From Tritrichomonas musculus (taxonomy: Eukaryota > Parabasalia > Tritrichomonadida > Tritrichomonadidae), in assembly GCA_039105265.1 (NCBI GenBank), contig JAPFFF010000026.1, positions 372,001 to 436,000 of the forward strand: DNA of 64,000 nucleotides, read 5' to 3'. This document shows, in pieces, positions 1-9,268 of the stretch (positions are counted from its first letter, which is position 1; every line of letters starts with the position of its first letter). The notes beneath the pieces were generated by a model, which saw only the letters and a list, made by a program, of their open reading frames with translations, was not told the DNA's origin and made no database searches. The position numbers were made by a program, and so were the translations under genes.

Positions 1-21
1 GAAAATTACTAAATCTAAAAA

Positions 22-3000
22 TTGTTCTTTGATTAACATTAATTTTATCTTTACTTAATAATAATTTGATGATTTCAATGTTTTCTTTTTCAACTGCAAT
101 ATTTAATGGTGCTTGATACAAACAAAAAAAAATATCATAAAATAATTCATTTGAGAATTATATTTAACCAACATATAATAATATTATGAAAAAAAATATA
201 TATTTAAAACATCAAAAAAAAAAGCCATATGTCAAAATTTCATGAAAAAAAAAACAAAGATTAAAATATATATACGATCATTATAATCTATTTTCTCATT
301 ATTTAACAATAATTTAACAATTTCAACATTTTCTCTCCTAATGGCTGCATTTAATAATTTTGTAGTATTAATAACACATGTATGAAATACGATAAATCAA
401 TGATATTTAAAAATTTCGTGAAATTTCAAATAATTAACATAATTAAATAAATATATATCAAAATTTTATGAAATTAATAATATTTCAATATCATTAAAAA
501 TTTTTTTCTGAAATTACGTTTTGGTTAAGATCGAAGTCTGGATAATCTAACAATTCCTTAACTATTTCACTATTGGAATTTTCAATGGCAACAAATAATG
601 CTGTCTTATGATATAAAGATCAAATTTCATGAAACAGACAATAATTGAAATATTATGAAAAAATAAAAAATTATTGAATTTCATTAAAAAGAATAAATAT
701 TATGAATATCTTTAGCGTATATATTTATTCCAGATGTATTTAGGATTAAATTAAAGATTTCTAAATTTCCTTTTCTGGTGGCTATAATTAATTCTGTTTC
801 GTAAAAAATATTATTTTTTTTATTCCATTAAATAAAAGAATTTTTTAATTTTATGAAAAATAGTCGTGGAATTATATTATTGAAATTTAATTATTTAAAA
901 ATTGTTCTTTTGTTAATTGCTATTCTATCATCACTCATCAGTAATTGAACTATCTCAAGGTTTTCTTTTTCTATCGCAATCATTAATGCAGTTTTATGAA
1001 AACTTTGGTAAAATGTTATAAATGAGTTCAATATAAAATATCATGAAAAATTGAGAAAGTTAAAATTTTATCAAAGTAAAAAATGTTAAAATTTTATAAA
1101 GAAAAATATTTGTTTTAAAATTGTTTGAAAGTTTATGTTATTTTGGCGATATCCATCCTTTTCATCATATCCTAGTAACCATTTTACTAAATCTATATTT
1201 TCAACTTCAACTGCAATTTGTAATAAAGTCTTATGAAAGATTTAAAATATAAATTACATTTAAAAAAAAATTATTTTTTTGGGATGTCATCAATATAATA
1301 AAAAATTTAAATGTCATTAAAAATAAATGAAGAAATTTTATTAAAACGAAAAATTATTTGAAAACGAAATAAATTTTATGTTGAGTAAAAATTTTATTGA
1401 ATATATAAAATTAAATTGCTCTATATTTTGCAATAGTAGAAGTGGAAACTGAAGTTTTTATGATTAAAAACTGAAACAGTTCAAAATTACCTTTTTCGAT
1501 TGCTATTTGGTAAGGAGGTTTATTAAAATATATTAATTGAAATTTCACAAAAAAGAAAATGAATTATGAATTTCATAAAAGAACAGAAATATGAATTATA
1601 TAAATCATTATAATAAAAATACCATTAAAATAAAAATCATTTTAAATGATATTAAAAAATCATTTAAAACCAGATTAAAAATTTATTATTTTAAAATTTC
1701 ATTGAATAATTTATCATTAAATTGTATGAAAATTTGAATTTTAAATTGAATAAAAAATTCTTTATTAAATTGAATGAATTTTAATAAATATGAAATGTAA
1801 TCAAAAACACAAAAATATAAAATGGCATTCAAAATATAAATTTTGAAATTTGATTAATTTTTTGATATTTAAAATTGCATGAAATGAATATTTTGTGAAA
1901 TGCAATGAAAAGATAAAAAATTAAAAATTGTTTTGATTTTGCCATATGTCTCTACATTCTTAAATAATAATTGTATAATCTCAAAATTTTCTTTTTCGAC
2001 AGCAAGATTTAATGGTGCTTTATTAATATTCTATTTTAAATTTCAAAAAAATTGTAAATCGGTGAATTTCATGAAAAACCACAAATTTAAAAATGACATT
2101 GAAATAAAAAAATATTAATTTCATGACCAGAAAAAAAGATATAAACATAATTAAAAAAAATAATATTTTTAAAACTGAATAAAAAATGCAAACAATAAAT
2201 TTCATAAAAATATTAGATTTTGAATTGAATTAACAAAAATTAATTTCAAAACTGAATTAAAATATGCAATTGAAAATTTTATTAAATATCAAATTTGAAA
2301 TGAAATTAATATTTGATGCTTGGAATGAAATTTGAAAAATAAAATCTAAATTTTATGAAAATAATATATAAAAATAGATTTAATATTAGGCTCAATTGTT
2401 TCATTTTCTAATAATAATTGGATAATATCGATATTTTCTTTTTCAATTGCAATAAATAAAGCTGTCTTGTAAGAATAAAAAAAAAATATGATTAAAAAAA
2501 AATATAAAATTTCATCAAGAAAATTAATTTCAAATTGTATCAAATTTTGATAATGAACACAATTAAAATATAATTTAAAAAAACATCATAAATATATTGA
2601 ATTAGAAACTTTATTAAATCATGAATTTGAAATGTAATTAAAACAAATATCGTGTGAAATTGTATTAAACAAAAAAAGTTTTATAATTCTATGAAATGCA
2701 AGTATTGAATAGAATGAAAAGAAATCAAATTTTTAAATTGATTTGATATTTACATCTATTTTTTTGTTTTTTAATAACAGAGAAACAATTTCTTTGTTTT
2801 CTTTTTCAGTTGCCAAAAGCAGAGCTGTTTTATTAATGTCAAGAAAAAAATTTCATGATTGTTGAAAAATTCAAATTTCATTAATACAAAAAAATGATAA
2901 TTTTATTTTAATAAAAAAATTGAAATGCAATTAATAAAAACAAAATTAAAATGTCGTAAATTTGATAAAAATAGTTGAATTATAACTGCATAAAAAAAAG

Positions 3001-5011
3001 AATTTAGAATTGAATTAAAAATATATTTTTTTTTGAATTTTGTGAAATAAATAATATATAAAACAGCTAAAGTGTTAACTTCAATATTTGGGATGCTTAA
3101 TAATATCTTAACGATCTCTGTATTTTCTTTCTCAACAGCATGATATAATGCTGTTTTATTGAATTTTAAACTTTTAAATTTCAAAAATAAAGTTGATTAA
3201 GAATTTCATTAAAAATTTTTGAATTATTGAATTTTATAAAAAACTAAAAATTAAAATTCTACAAGAAATATTGAATTACAAATTACATTAAAATATTAGC
3301 TTTAAAATGTTATTAAAAATATTAATGCAAAATATCATTGAAACATTGAAATATGAATGAAATTAAAACTTATAAAATATGAAATGATATAAATACAATA
3401 AATCTTTAAAACAGATTTGATGTTTACATCGATTTTTTTATGTTTTACTAATTGTTTAACAATATCGACATTTTCTTTATCAACAGCCAAATATAAAGGA
3501 GTTATATAAAAGTAAATTAATATTTTATGAGAAAAGATTTTACATTGAATTTCATAAACAAAAAAAATTGACAAAAAACTTTGTTAAAACATAAAATTTC
3601 AAACTCCACTCAAAATTAAAAATTTTGAATTGTATAAAATAATAAACTAGAAAAAACTGTTTTGGCATTAACATCAACATGAAAGTTTTTTAATAGCATT
3701 TCAACAATTTCAGTATTTTCTTTTTCAATGGCCAAAATCAATGGTGCTTTGTAAAAATTCATTGAATTTCATTAAAATTAGCAAATAAAGAATTGCATTT
3801 TAAAGAATGAAATAAAATATTATTAAAATTCAAAAATTTTTAAATATAATGAAAAAAGCAATGATTAAAAATTGCATAAAAAAACAAAATTTGATTTCAA
3901 ACGTTATTAAAATAAAAATTTCAAATTTTATAAAGAATTTAAATAAAAATGTTATTGATGGTTGGTACAATTCTTTTGCTATTCATTAATAATTTAACAA
4001 TTTCTATATTATTCTTTTCTATTGCTATATTTAATGCTGTTGTTTTAAATTATTTGACTAAAAATTACATTAGGGAAAAAAATAATTCAAAACTATATTC
4101 AAATAATTGAAATAAACTGAATGAAAAACTCGGAAATAAAGAAATTTTATGAAAAGTGGAAAATAAAAATGCTGTAAAAATATGAAAAATAAAATTTCAT
4201 AAAAAAAAAAAAAAATGTTCAAACTCCATTAAAATTTTTTTTGTTTTGTAATAATTTTATGAAAATAAAATGAATTGAAATCTTATTAAAAAAATTTTTT
4301 TTCAGAATTAATTCTATGTTGACATCAAGAATAGGATTTGAGAGTAAGAGCTGGACAATTTCAGTATTTTCTTTCTCAACAGCAATGTGTAATGCTGTTT
4401 TATTGAAATTGGAATGGAATTTGATAAACTATTAAATGATGAATTATATTGAAAAAATGTATTGAAAATTGAATGAAAACTTAGAATCAAAATTTTATCA
4501 GAAAAAAAGTCTATTTTGAATGTAATTAAAATAGTTTGCTTAAAACTCCATAAAAAAATACCATGTATTGAATTTTATAAGAATATCAAATATGTAACCT
4601 CATCAAAAAAAGATAATTTGAAAATACAATTATAATGATATATTTGAAATTTCATAAAATGATTGAATTTGCAAATTGAATGAAAAAATTGCTTCAAAAT
4701 TTTATAAAAGTATTGTATTTTGAATATAATAAAGATAGCAAATAAAAAATATCATTGAAAATATTGATTTCGAACTGAATTGGAAAATATGCGTGGAATT
4801 TCATTAATATTCGTCAGAATTTTATGAATTGATTGAAAAAACTAGATTAAATATTAAATCCAATAGATATTGTGTTGACATCAATTTCATCAAGTGAAAG
4901 AAGTTGCTTTACAAGCTCAACATCTTGAGTTTCGCATGCATAATGCAGCAAATATTTCTTATCTTTAATTTGTGGTATTTTGGATTTGATTTCGTCTATA
5001 TTCGATTCCAT
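22..5011 (-). CDS. Ankyrin-repeat gene split into 16 single-repeat blocks
   Basis: Sixteen blocks on the minus strand each encode about one ankyrin repeat of the form NKTALHIAVEKENTEIVQLL followed by a DVNIKS-like turn. Approximate block positions, in reading order, are 4866-5011, 4303-4413, 3957-4048, 3655-3757, 3413-3508, 3063-3162, 2742-2838, 2372-2471, 1928-2025, 1420-1527, 1133-1243, 900-1002, 705-806, 516-611, 272-370 and 22-115. I see no stop or frameshift inside any block, while the spacers of roughly 90-450 bp are full of stops and of ATTTCAT/TTTTAT-type short repeats. Joining the residue after the KS/KT turn directly to the next N/Y/H-K would give a 33-residue periodicity, as expected of a continuous ankyrin solenoid. 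This fits one exon per repeat, but the junctions do not show GT-AG: blocks end near R-TTTTT and begin near AATAAAAC. It may be a gene with unusual introns, or a decaying repeat array. The gene probably continues beyond the left edge. Confidence 0.55.
4866..5011 (-). CDS. First block of the ankyrin gene, with start codon
   Basis: This reads from an ATG at 5011 as MESNIDEIKSKIPQIKDKKY and continues into an ankyrin repeat (LLHYACETQDVELVKQLLSL, then DEIDVN). Unlike the other blocks it has its own N-terminal leader before the repeat, so it is the natural 5' end of the array. The frame runs into a stop shortly after the repeat (about 4855). Read alone it would be a tiny protein; read as a first exon it starts the solenoid. 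Confidence 0.55.
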
Positions 5012-5096
5012 TTAAAAATTTGAAATAAAATCAACTTTTTCATAAAATACTGAAAATAACGTTTTTTTTTTTTTAAATAAAACAAACAAATTATTG

Positions 5097-5421
5097 GACC
5101 TTTTTATAAAAAGAAATTTTTTTGCGATAAAGTATACTTTTTAGCGATAATGTCCACTTTTTCATAAAAAAGAACTTTTTCACTTAAACAAATGAAGCTT
5201 TAAATCTTAAAAATAAACTGATAAAACATAATATATAATAGCCAAAATATATAATAGCCAAAATATATTATATGCTTGTCTAGAATCTTATAACATTGGT
5301 TTTAAATAATAATTCTAATTGCTTTGCATTTTGGTGAAAAAGTTTATTTTTATAAAAAAGTGATCATTATCGCCAAAAAGTATACTTTATCGCAATAAAA
5401 ATTGCTTTTTATAAAAAGGTC
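5097..5421. mobile_element. 325-bp inverted-repeat element (MITE-like)
   Basis: The two ends are inverted copies. The outer 17 bases GACCTTTTTATAAAAAG match exactly, and the similarity continues inward for about 90 bp through a GCGATAAAGTATACTTTTT segment found on both arms (near 5124 and 5375). The middle (about 5190-5330) is unremarkable AT-rich sequence. I could not settle a target-site duplication. It lies just upstream of the first ankyrin block, so it could influence that promoter. Confidence 0.6.
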
Positions 5422-5573
5422 TATTAATTAAGATAATAATCCAGTAGCAGACCTAAAAATTAAAATCTTAGACTTACTTTATTAAAAAAAAAAAAAAAAT
5501 ATATTGAAAATCTTTTTTAATATTGTCAAAAAATAAAGATATTGTTGTAATAAAATGAAATAATAGAATAGAA
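5422..5573. other. Spacer between inverted-repeat element and tRNA-Cys
   Basis: AT-rich, no gene seen. It includes a short poly-A run near 5484-5500. The stretch just before the tRNA resembles the sequence upstream of the other tRNA-Cys copies. Confidence 0.6.
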
Positions 5574-5645
5574 GGGGATGTAGCTCAATGGTAGAGTATT
5601 GGATTGCAGTTCCACTGGTCATCGGTTCGATTCCGGTCGTCCCCT
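5574..5645 (+). tRNA. tRNA-Cys (GCA)
   Basis: The 72-nt sequence folds as a cloverleaf: acceptor GGGGATG pairs with CGTCCCC and is followed by discriminator T, as expected for tRNA-Cys. The D arm is GCTC/GAGT, the anticodon loop TTGCAGT carries GCA (5606-5608), and the T arm is ATCGG/CCGGT around TTCGATT. The A and B boxes (TAGCTCAATGG and GGTTCGATTCC) are intact. The outermost anticodon-stem pair is a T-C mismatch in every copy in this window. A T-run follows directly and would end RNA polymerase III transcription. The gene converges on the neighbouring P2 gene. Confidence 0.95.
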
Positions 5646-5647
5646 CT

Positions 5648-5673
5648 TTTTCACTTTTCACTTTTCACTACTT
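5648..5673. repeat. TTTTCAC 7-bp tandem repeat after tRNA-Cys
   Basis: About three copies of TTTTCAC directly follow the tRNA terminator. The same repeat follows every tRNA-Cys gene here, with two to five copies. Two copies are usual at the tRNAs next to the P2/tRNA relic and five at several others (for example 29210-29244), so copy number partly tracks block identity. Confidence 0.8.
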
Positions 5674-5757
5674 TTTTTATTTCTTATCTTAATTAAATGA
5701 CAAGCATTTTATATGAAAAAGAGAAAAATATTAATCAAATAACTTTTTTATTTAAAT

Positions 5758-6099
5758 TTAGTTGAAAAGATCATCAAAAACATCTCCAAGTTCTAATGCT
5801 TCTTCTTCTTCATTTGCTTCTTCTTTGTCTTTGTCTTTGTCTTTATCTTTATCTCCAATTTGTTCGTTTGATGTTTGTTGTTCATTTCTTGTTGTTCCGT
5901 CGTTTGAAATATTTCTGAGTTTTCTTTGACCTTCTTCAATAACTTCGTTAATGTTTCGTCCTTCTAATTTATTGATGATTTCTTCTGCTTTCCTTTCTTC
6001 AAATTCATTTCCAACACTTTCAATTATCCTTTTTATATCTTCGACTTTTGGATTCTCTTTATTTAATTTGACTAACATATAAGCAGCTATATATTTCAT
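5758..6099 (-). CDS. RPLP2: 60S acidic ribosomal protein P2
   Basis: P2 is a lateral-stalk protein of the large ribosomal subunit; P1-P2 dimers bind P0 and recruit translation GTPases. The 113-residue product has the P2 N-terminal fold (MKYIAAYMLVKLN, VEDIKRIIESVG, INKLEGRNINEVIEEGQ), then a linker with EQQTSNEQIGD and DK repeats, then an acidic tail. The tail ends GDVFDDLFN instead of the usual eukaryotic SDDDMGFGLFD. This copy carries EERK in the N-terminal domain and the variant GQRKLRN where the others have GQTKLRN. It shares a 594-bp upstream region with the divergent P1 gene to its right. The overlapping TCAT motifs just before the ATG look like trichomonad initiators. Confidence 0.93.
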   Translation of the reverse strand: MKYIAAYMLVKLNKENPKVEDIKRIIESVGNEFEERKAEEIINKLEGRNINEVIEEGQRKLRNISNDGTTRNEQQTSNEQIGDKDKDKDKDKEEANEEEEALELGDVFDDLFN

Positions 6100-6693
6100 T
6101 TATAAAAATGATATGATATGATAATGAAATAAAATTATTTTTATTTTTATTTTTGTCCTGTTCCATTGTCAAAGTTGTATTAAAAAATTTCTAATTCATT
6201 GAAAAATTTAAAAATTTAAAAATTTTGAGATAATTGAGAATGTACTTTCAAATAAAAATTTTACTTTCAAAAAAGATTTTGAATAAATATTCATTCTTTT
6301 CTCTTGTTGGATCATCATAATGAATAAATATGGTTATATTTATTCATATTCAACAAATTTGAAAATTTTGAAATGTCTCAAAATTCCTTTCGATATTTTT
6401 AAAAATTTTGTGAAATAAATAATGATCAAACATTGACATTACAACCAAAATTTAAATAGATGAATTTATTTTATATACTAAAAAATGTAAATTTTGGAAT
6501 ATTTATACTTGGTTATTGGATAATTCTTATTCTAGGAATTTTGTTTTAAAATTTGAGAGAAATTTGATGACATGAATTTTGTTTGTCAAAGTTTGATAAA
6601 AAAAAATATAATTCAATTTGTTGAATTTTAAAATAAAAAAGTTGAAAAATTGTAAAATTATAAAATACTTCATTTTTATTTTTAGAATTTAAA
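6100..6693. promoter_or_regulatory. Shared upstream region of divergent P2 and P1 genes
   Basis: This 594-bp region separates head-to-head P2 (left) and P1 (right). TCATATCATTTTTA lies just before the P2 ATG (read on the minus strand), and TTCATTTTT precedes the P1 ATG by about 25 bp; both fit the trichomonad initiator pattern TCAYW. A box close to TGTCAAAGTTTGAT occurs about 90-100 bp from each start (near 6168 and 6585), in the same absolute orientation, so it is inverted relative to P2. The region is repeated almost unchanged between seven other P1-P2 pairs. Promoter function is inferred. Confidence 0.6.
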
Positions 6694-7023
6694 ATGACAT
6701 CACCTGAACTCGCTTGTGTTTATGCTGCACTCATTTTGAATGATGGTAATGTTGAAATTGCTTCTGAAAAAATAAATACACTTTTAAATGCAGCAGGTGT
6801 CAAAATTGATTCATATTGGGCAGATATCTTTACAGAATATTTCAAAATTCATGATATATCAGAACTTATCAAAAGAACAAATCTTGGAGGATATTCAACA
6901 ACTGAATCAAGAAATCAAGAAAACTCAGAAATAATAAATGAAGAAGGAAAAGGAAAAGAAAAAGAAGGAAATAAAGAAGAAGAAGAAATTGAAATGGGTG
7001 GATTTGATGATCTTTTCAACTAA
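6694..7023 (+). CDS. RPLP1: 60S acidic ribosomal protein P1, with P2-type end
   Basis: P1 partners P2 in the ribosomal stalk. The 109 residues begin MTSPELACVYAALILND and continue through INTLLNAAGVKID and SYWADIFTEYF, matching the P1 dimerisation domain, then a charged linker. Unlike the other seven P1 copies it ends FDDLFN rather than FDDLFG, and from the shared GATGATCTTTT stretch onward both the last codon and the 3' flank (AACTAAATTTAAATAAAAAAG, then TTTTCAC repeats and tRNA-Cys) are those of a P2 gene. I read it as a P1/P2 recombinant that kept an open frame. It also has DGN where the others have DDN near residue 19. Confidence 0.93.
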   Translation: MTSPELACVYAALILNDGNVEIASEKINTLLNAAGVKIDSYWADIFTEYFKIHDISELIKRTNLGGYSTTESRNQENSEIINEEGKGKEKEGNKEEEEIEMGGFDDLFN

Positions 7024-7135
7024 ATTTAAATAAAAAAGTTATTTGATTAATATTTTTCTCTTTTTCATATAAAATGCTTGTCATTTAATTAAGATAAGAA
7101 ATAAAAAAAGTAGTGAAAAGTGAAAAGTGAAAAAG

Positions 7136-7207
7136 AGGGGACGACCGGAATCGAACCGATGACCAGTGGAACTGCAATCCAATACTCTACCATTGAGCTA
7201 CATCCCC
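7136..7207 (-). tRNA. tRNA-Cys (GCA)
   Basis: Same 72-nt sequence as the copy at 5574, facing the end of the chimeric P1 gene where a P2 gene normally lies. It is followed by three TTTTCAC units. Confidence 0.95.
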
Positions 7208-7397
7208 TTCTATTTTTTTATTTCATTTTATTATAATAATGTCTTTATTTTTTGACAATATTAAAAAAGATGTTCTTATTCATTTATTAATGAGTATCGA
7301 ATTTTGTGCAAATAAAAAGTGAAAATAAAGTAATTTATTTACTTCTTTTTCCAATTTTTTATATGATTTATATCAAAAAACAAATAAAAATGTAGCG

Positions 7398-7483
7398 CCG
7401 CTCTTAGCTCAGTGGTAGAGCATGTGACTGTAGAAATAAAGATGGATATCACAGGGTCGCCGGTTCGATTCCAGCAGCGCGGA
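7398..7483 (+). tRNA. tRNA-Tyr (GTA) with a 14-nt intron
   Basis: The acceptor starts with C and pairs CCGCTCT with AGCGCGG; a C1-G72 pair is the eukaryotic tRNA-Tyr identity mark, and the discriminator is A. The D arm is GCTC/GAGC and the anticodon stem is TGTGA/TCACA. The anticodon GTA lies at 7430-7432 and a 14-nt intron at 7434-7447 follows position 37, the usual site in eukaryotic tRNA-Tyr. Two oppositions are non-pairing (T5-C68 and C51-A63) in all six copies. A T-rich terminator follows. Confidence 0.93.
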
Positions 7484-8566
7484 TTTTTTGATTTTTTTTA
7501 TTTTTTATTTTTTTAGAAAATATTCTCTCCTGTATAATAATTTATTTAATGAACATCTAAGAATGGTCACATAATGAATTTAAATCACTTTGAATATCAT
7601 TCCAAAAAAAAGTATTTTCTGAATTACTTTGGATTTCTTAACAACTTTTTGAGGTGAGAAAAAAAAGCACGTGCAAATGTTTGTGCATCAATTGAACTAT
7701 GGCTTTCTTTAATTGAAGTAAATCGAAAAAGTGATATAACAAGAGCAATACAATTTTGAAGAAGTCTGCTTGTAATAGGTTCATGACCAGGTTTTGGAGA
7801 ATGTTCAAAAATATTCATTTTTGGATTATGACTGTCTTTATCTCAGTCTGCATTTCGTTATATTTTCATTTAAAATCTCTATTTTATAATTTTGATTTTC
7901 AAATAAAAACTGAATTTTGATCAGTGCCTTAAATTTTTGAAATGATTCATTCGTTTTCATTGATTCTTTTAATTCATCTATGATGAAAGAAAATTATTGA
8001 TTCTTATATTGTAATATATTTAAACACAAAAGGAAAAATATCAATATATCTACCAAAGACCAAAGTACTATAATTTGTAAACTCACATCTTTTATAAATA
8101 TCTTTGATTTTTGACATCTTCATGCTCAAAAAGAGCAATATGATTTCATGGCAGTGGATATTTTGTTTTCGATAGATATATTGATGTTTTTTTCTTTTGA
8201 ATTATTTGCTGACGAATTTTTAATAGTCACGATTCAGATTCTTATGGTTGTGGCTTTCATCTTTCTGATATCAATGTTTTACTCATTGTCGCTATATATA
8301 TTGTTCGTTTAGATTCCACTTCCACATTCATTTAAATATGAAAATTTTGATGCATTTGGAAACATAGCACTTTTCTGATATAACTTCCTCAATTTTATTT
8401 CTTTACAATTTGTATCGTATTCATTTATTTATTTTCATCGATATTTTACTTAAAAAAATGAGATGACATTATACCATTTACTTTGGACAATATAAAAATA
8501 TAATAATTGAAAAAGTTAAAAATTTATTAAACATATAACAAAAAATATAATAATTGAAAAAGTAAA
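7484..8566. pseudogene. Decayed orphan-gene pieces downstream of tRNA-Tyr
   Basis: Two coding remnants lie on the minus strand. One (7624-7818) begins MNIFEHSPKPGHEPITSRLL and ends LLRNPK. The other (about 7838-7985) contains DELKESMKTNESFQKF and FENQNYKIEIL. Both recur in fragmentary form near 14750, 17250, 20880, 27171, 40750 and 61600. From about 8000 to 8500 the sequence is AT-rich, with ATATATC/GATATAT motifs shared with the repeats at 16680-17200 and 61700-62170. I do not recognise the family. Confidence 0.5.
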
Positions 8567-8875
8567 ACAGAAAATTGTATTTACACAGATCTTGTTGGTA
8601 AACTTAAGAATTATGGTTTAAAGCAAGCACAACTTCTTACGGATGCCATTTTTTATATCATTGAAAATTTTACGACCAAATTGCGGTACAATTTGGAATG
8701 GATAAACAGTCGAACATTGCGCAAATCGGACAGTAATGCGAAAAACACGATTTTATGTTGCTTGATGAATCTTGATCGTTTTTATTTTCTTGAATATTTG
8801 TCCAAATTCCTTAAAAAGAAAGAATCAAAGGAAGAAAAGATAAATAGTTTAATTTGCGACTTGCAAAAATATTAA
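8567..8875 (+). pseudogene. Truncated copy of the 191-residue orphan gene
   Basis: The frame reads TENCIYTDLVGKLKNYG through NLEWINSRTLRKSDSNAKN and stops at LICDLQKY. It matches the middle of the intact genes at 15570 and 18428 but lacks the N-terminal part and the acidic C-terminal third, and has no ATG at the equivalent start. The two intact copies continue LQKILGNPS where this one stops. Confidence 0.65.
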
Positions 8876-9268
8876 AAAATTTTAAAAAGTGTGAGAGATG
8901 AAATATATGTATATATATATTGCAAATATTATTACCATCAATTTCTCAGAAGTCAACAATTTCAAGAATATGTGGTGTGAACCTGATGCTCTTCTTTAAT
9001 GAACAAAAAAAGAGACTGATTTTTCATCAAAATCATCATGTTTATAATTATAGCCAATATACAACATTAATTAATCACTTATTATTATTTAGTCATAAGG
9101 TATATTGTATAAAGAATATTGAATAAAATTAGAAAGATTCAAAAAAATGTAAATGAATGCAGTAAAATAATTATCTTGAAAATTACCAAGAATTATTTTA
9201 TTTTATAATATTTTTTTAATATACAACAAATAAAAACAAAAGTTGTGCCAGTGCAACTCTTAAAAGCA
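8876..9268. other. AT-rich spacer
   Basis: An open stretch of 68 codons (8920-9126, +) occurs here, but it has no recognisable domain and no paralogue in the window. I do not call it a gene. Confidence 0.5.

Noticed and set aside
1933-2205. Overlapping short open frames on both strands
   Set aside because: The real signal here is the single ankyrin block on the minus strand; the rest is AT spacer.
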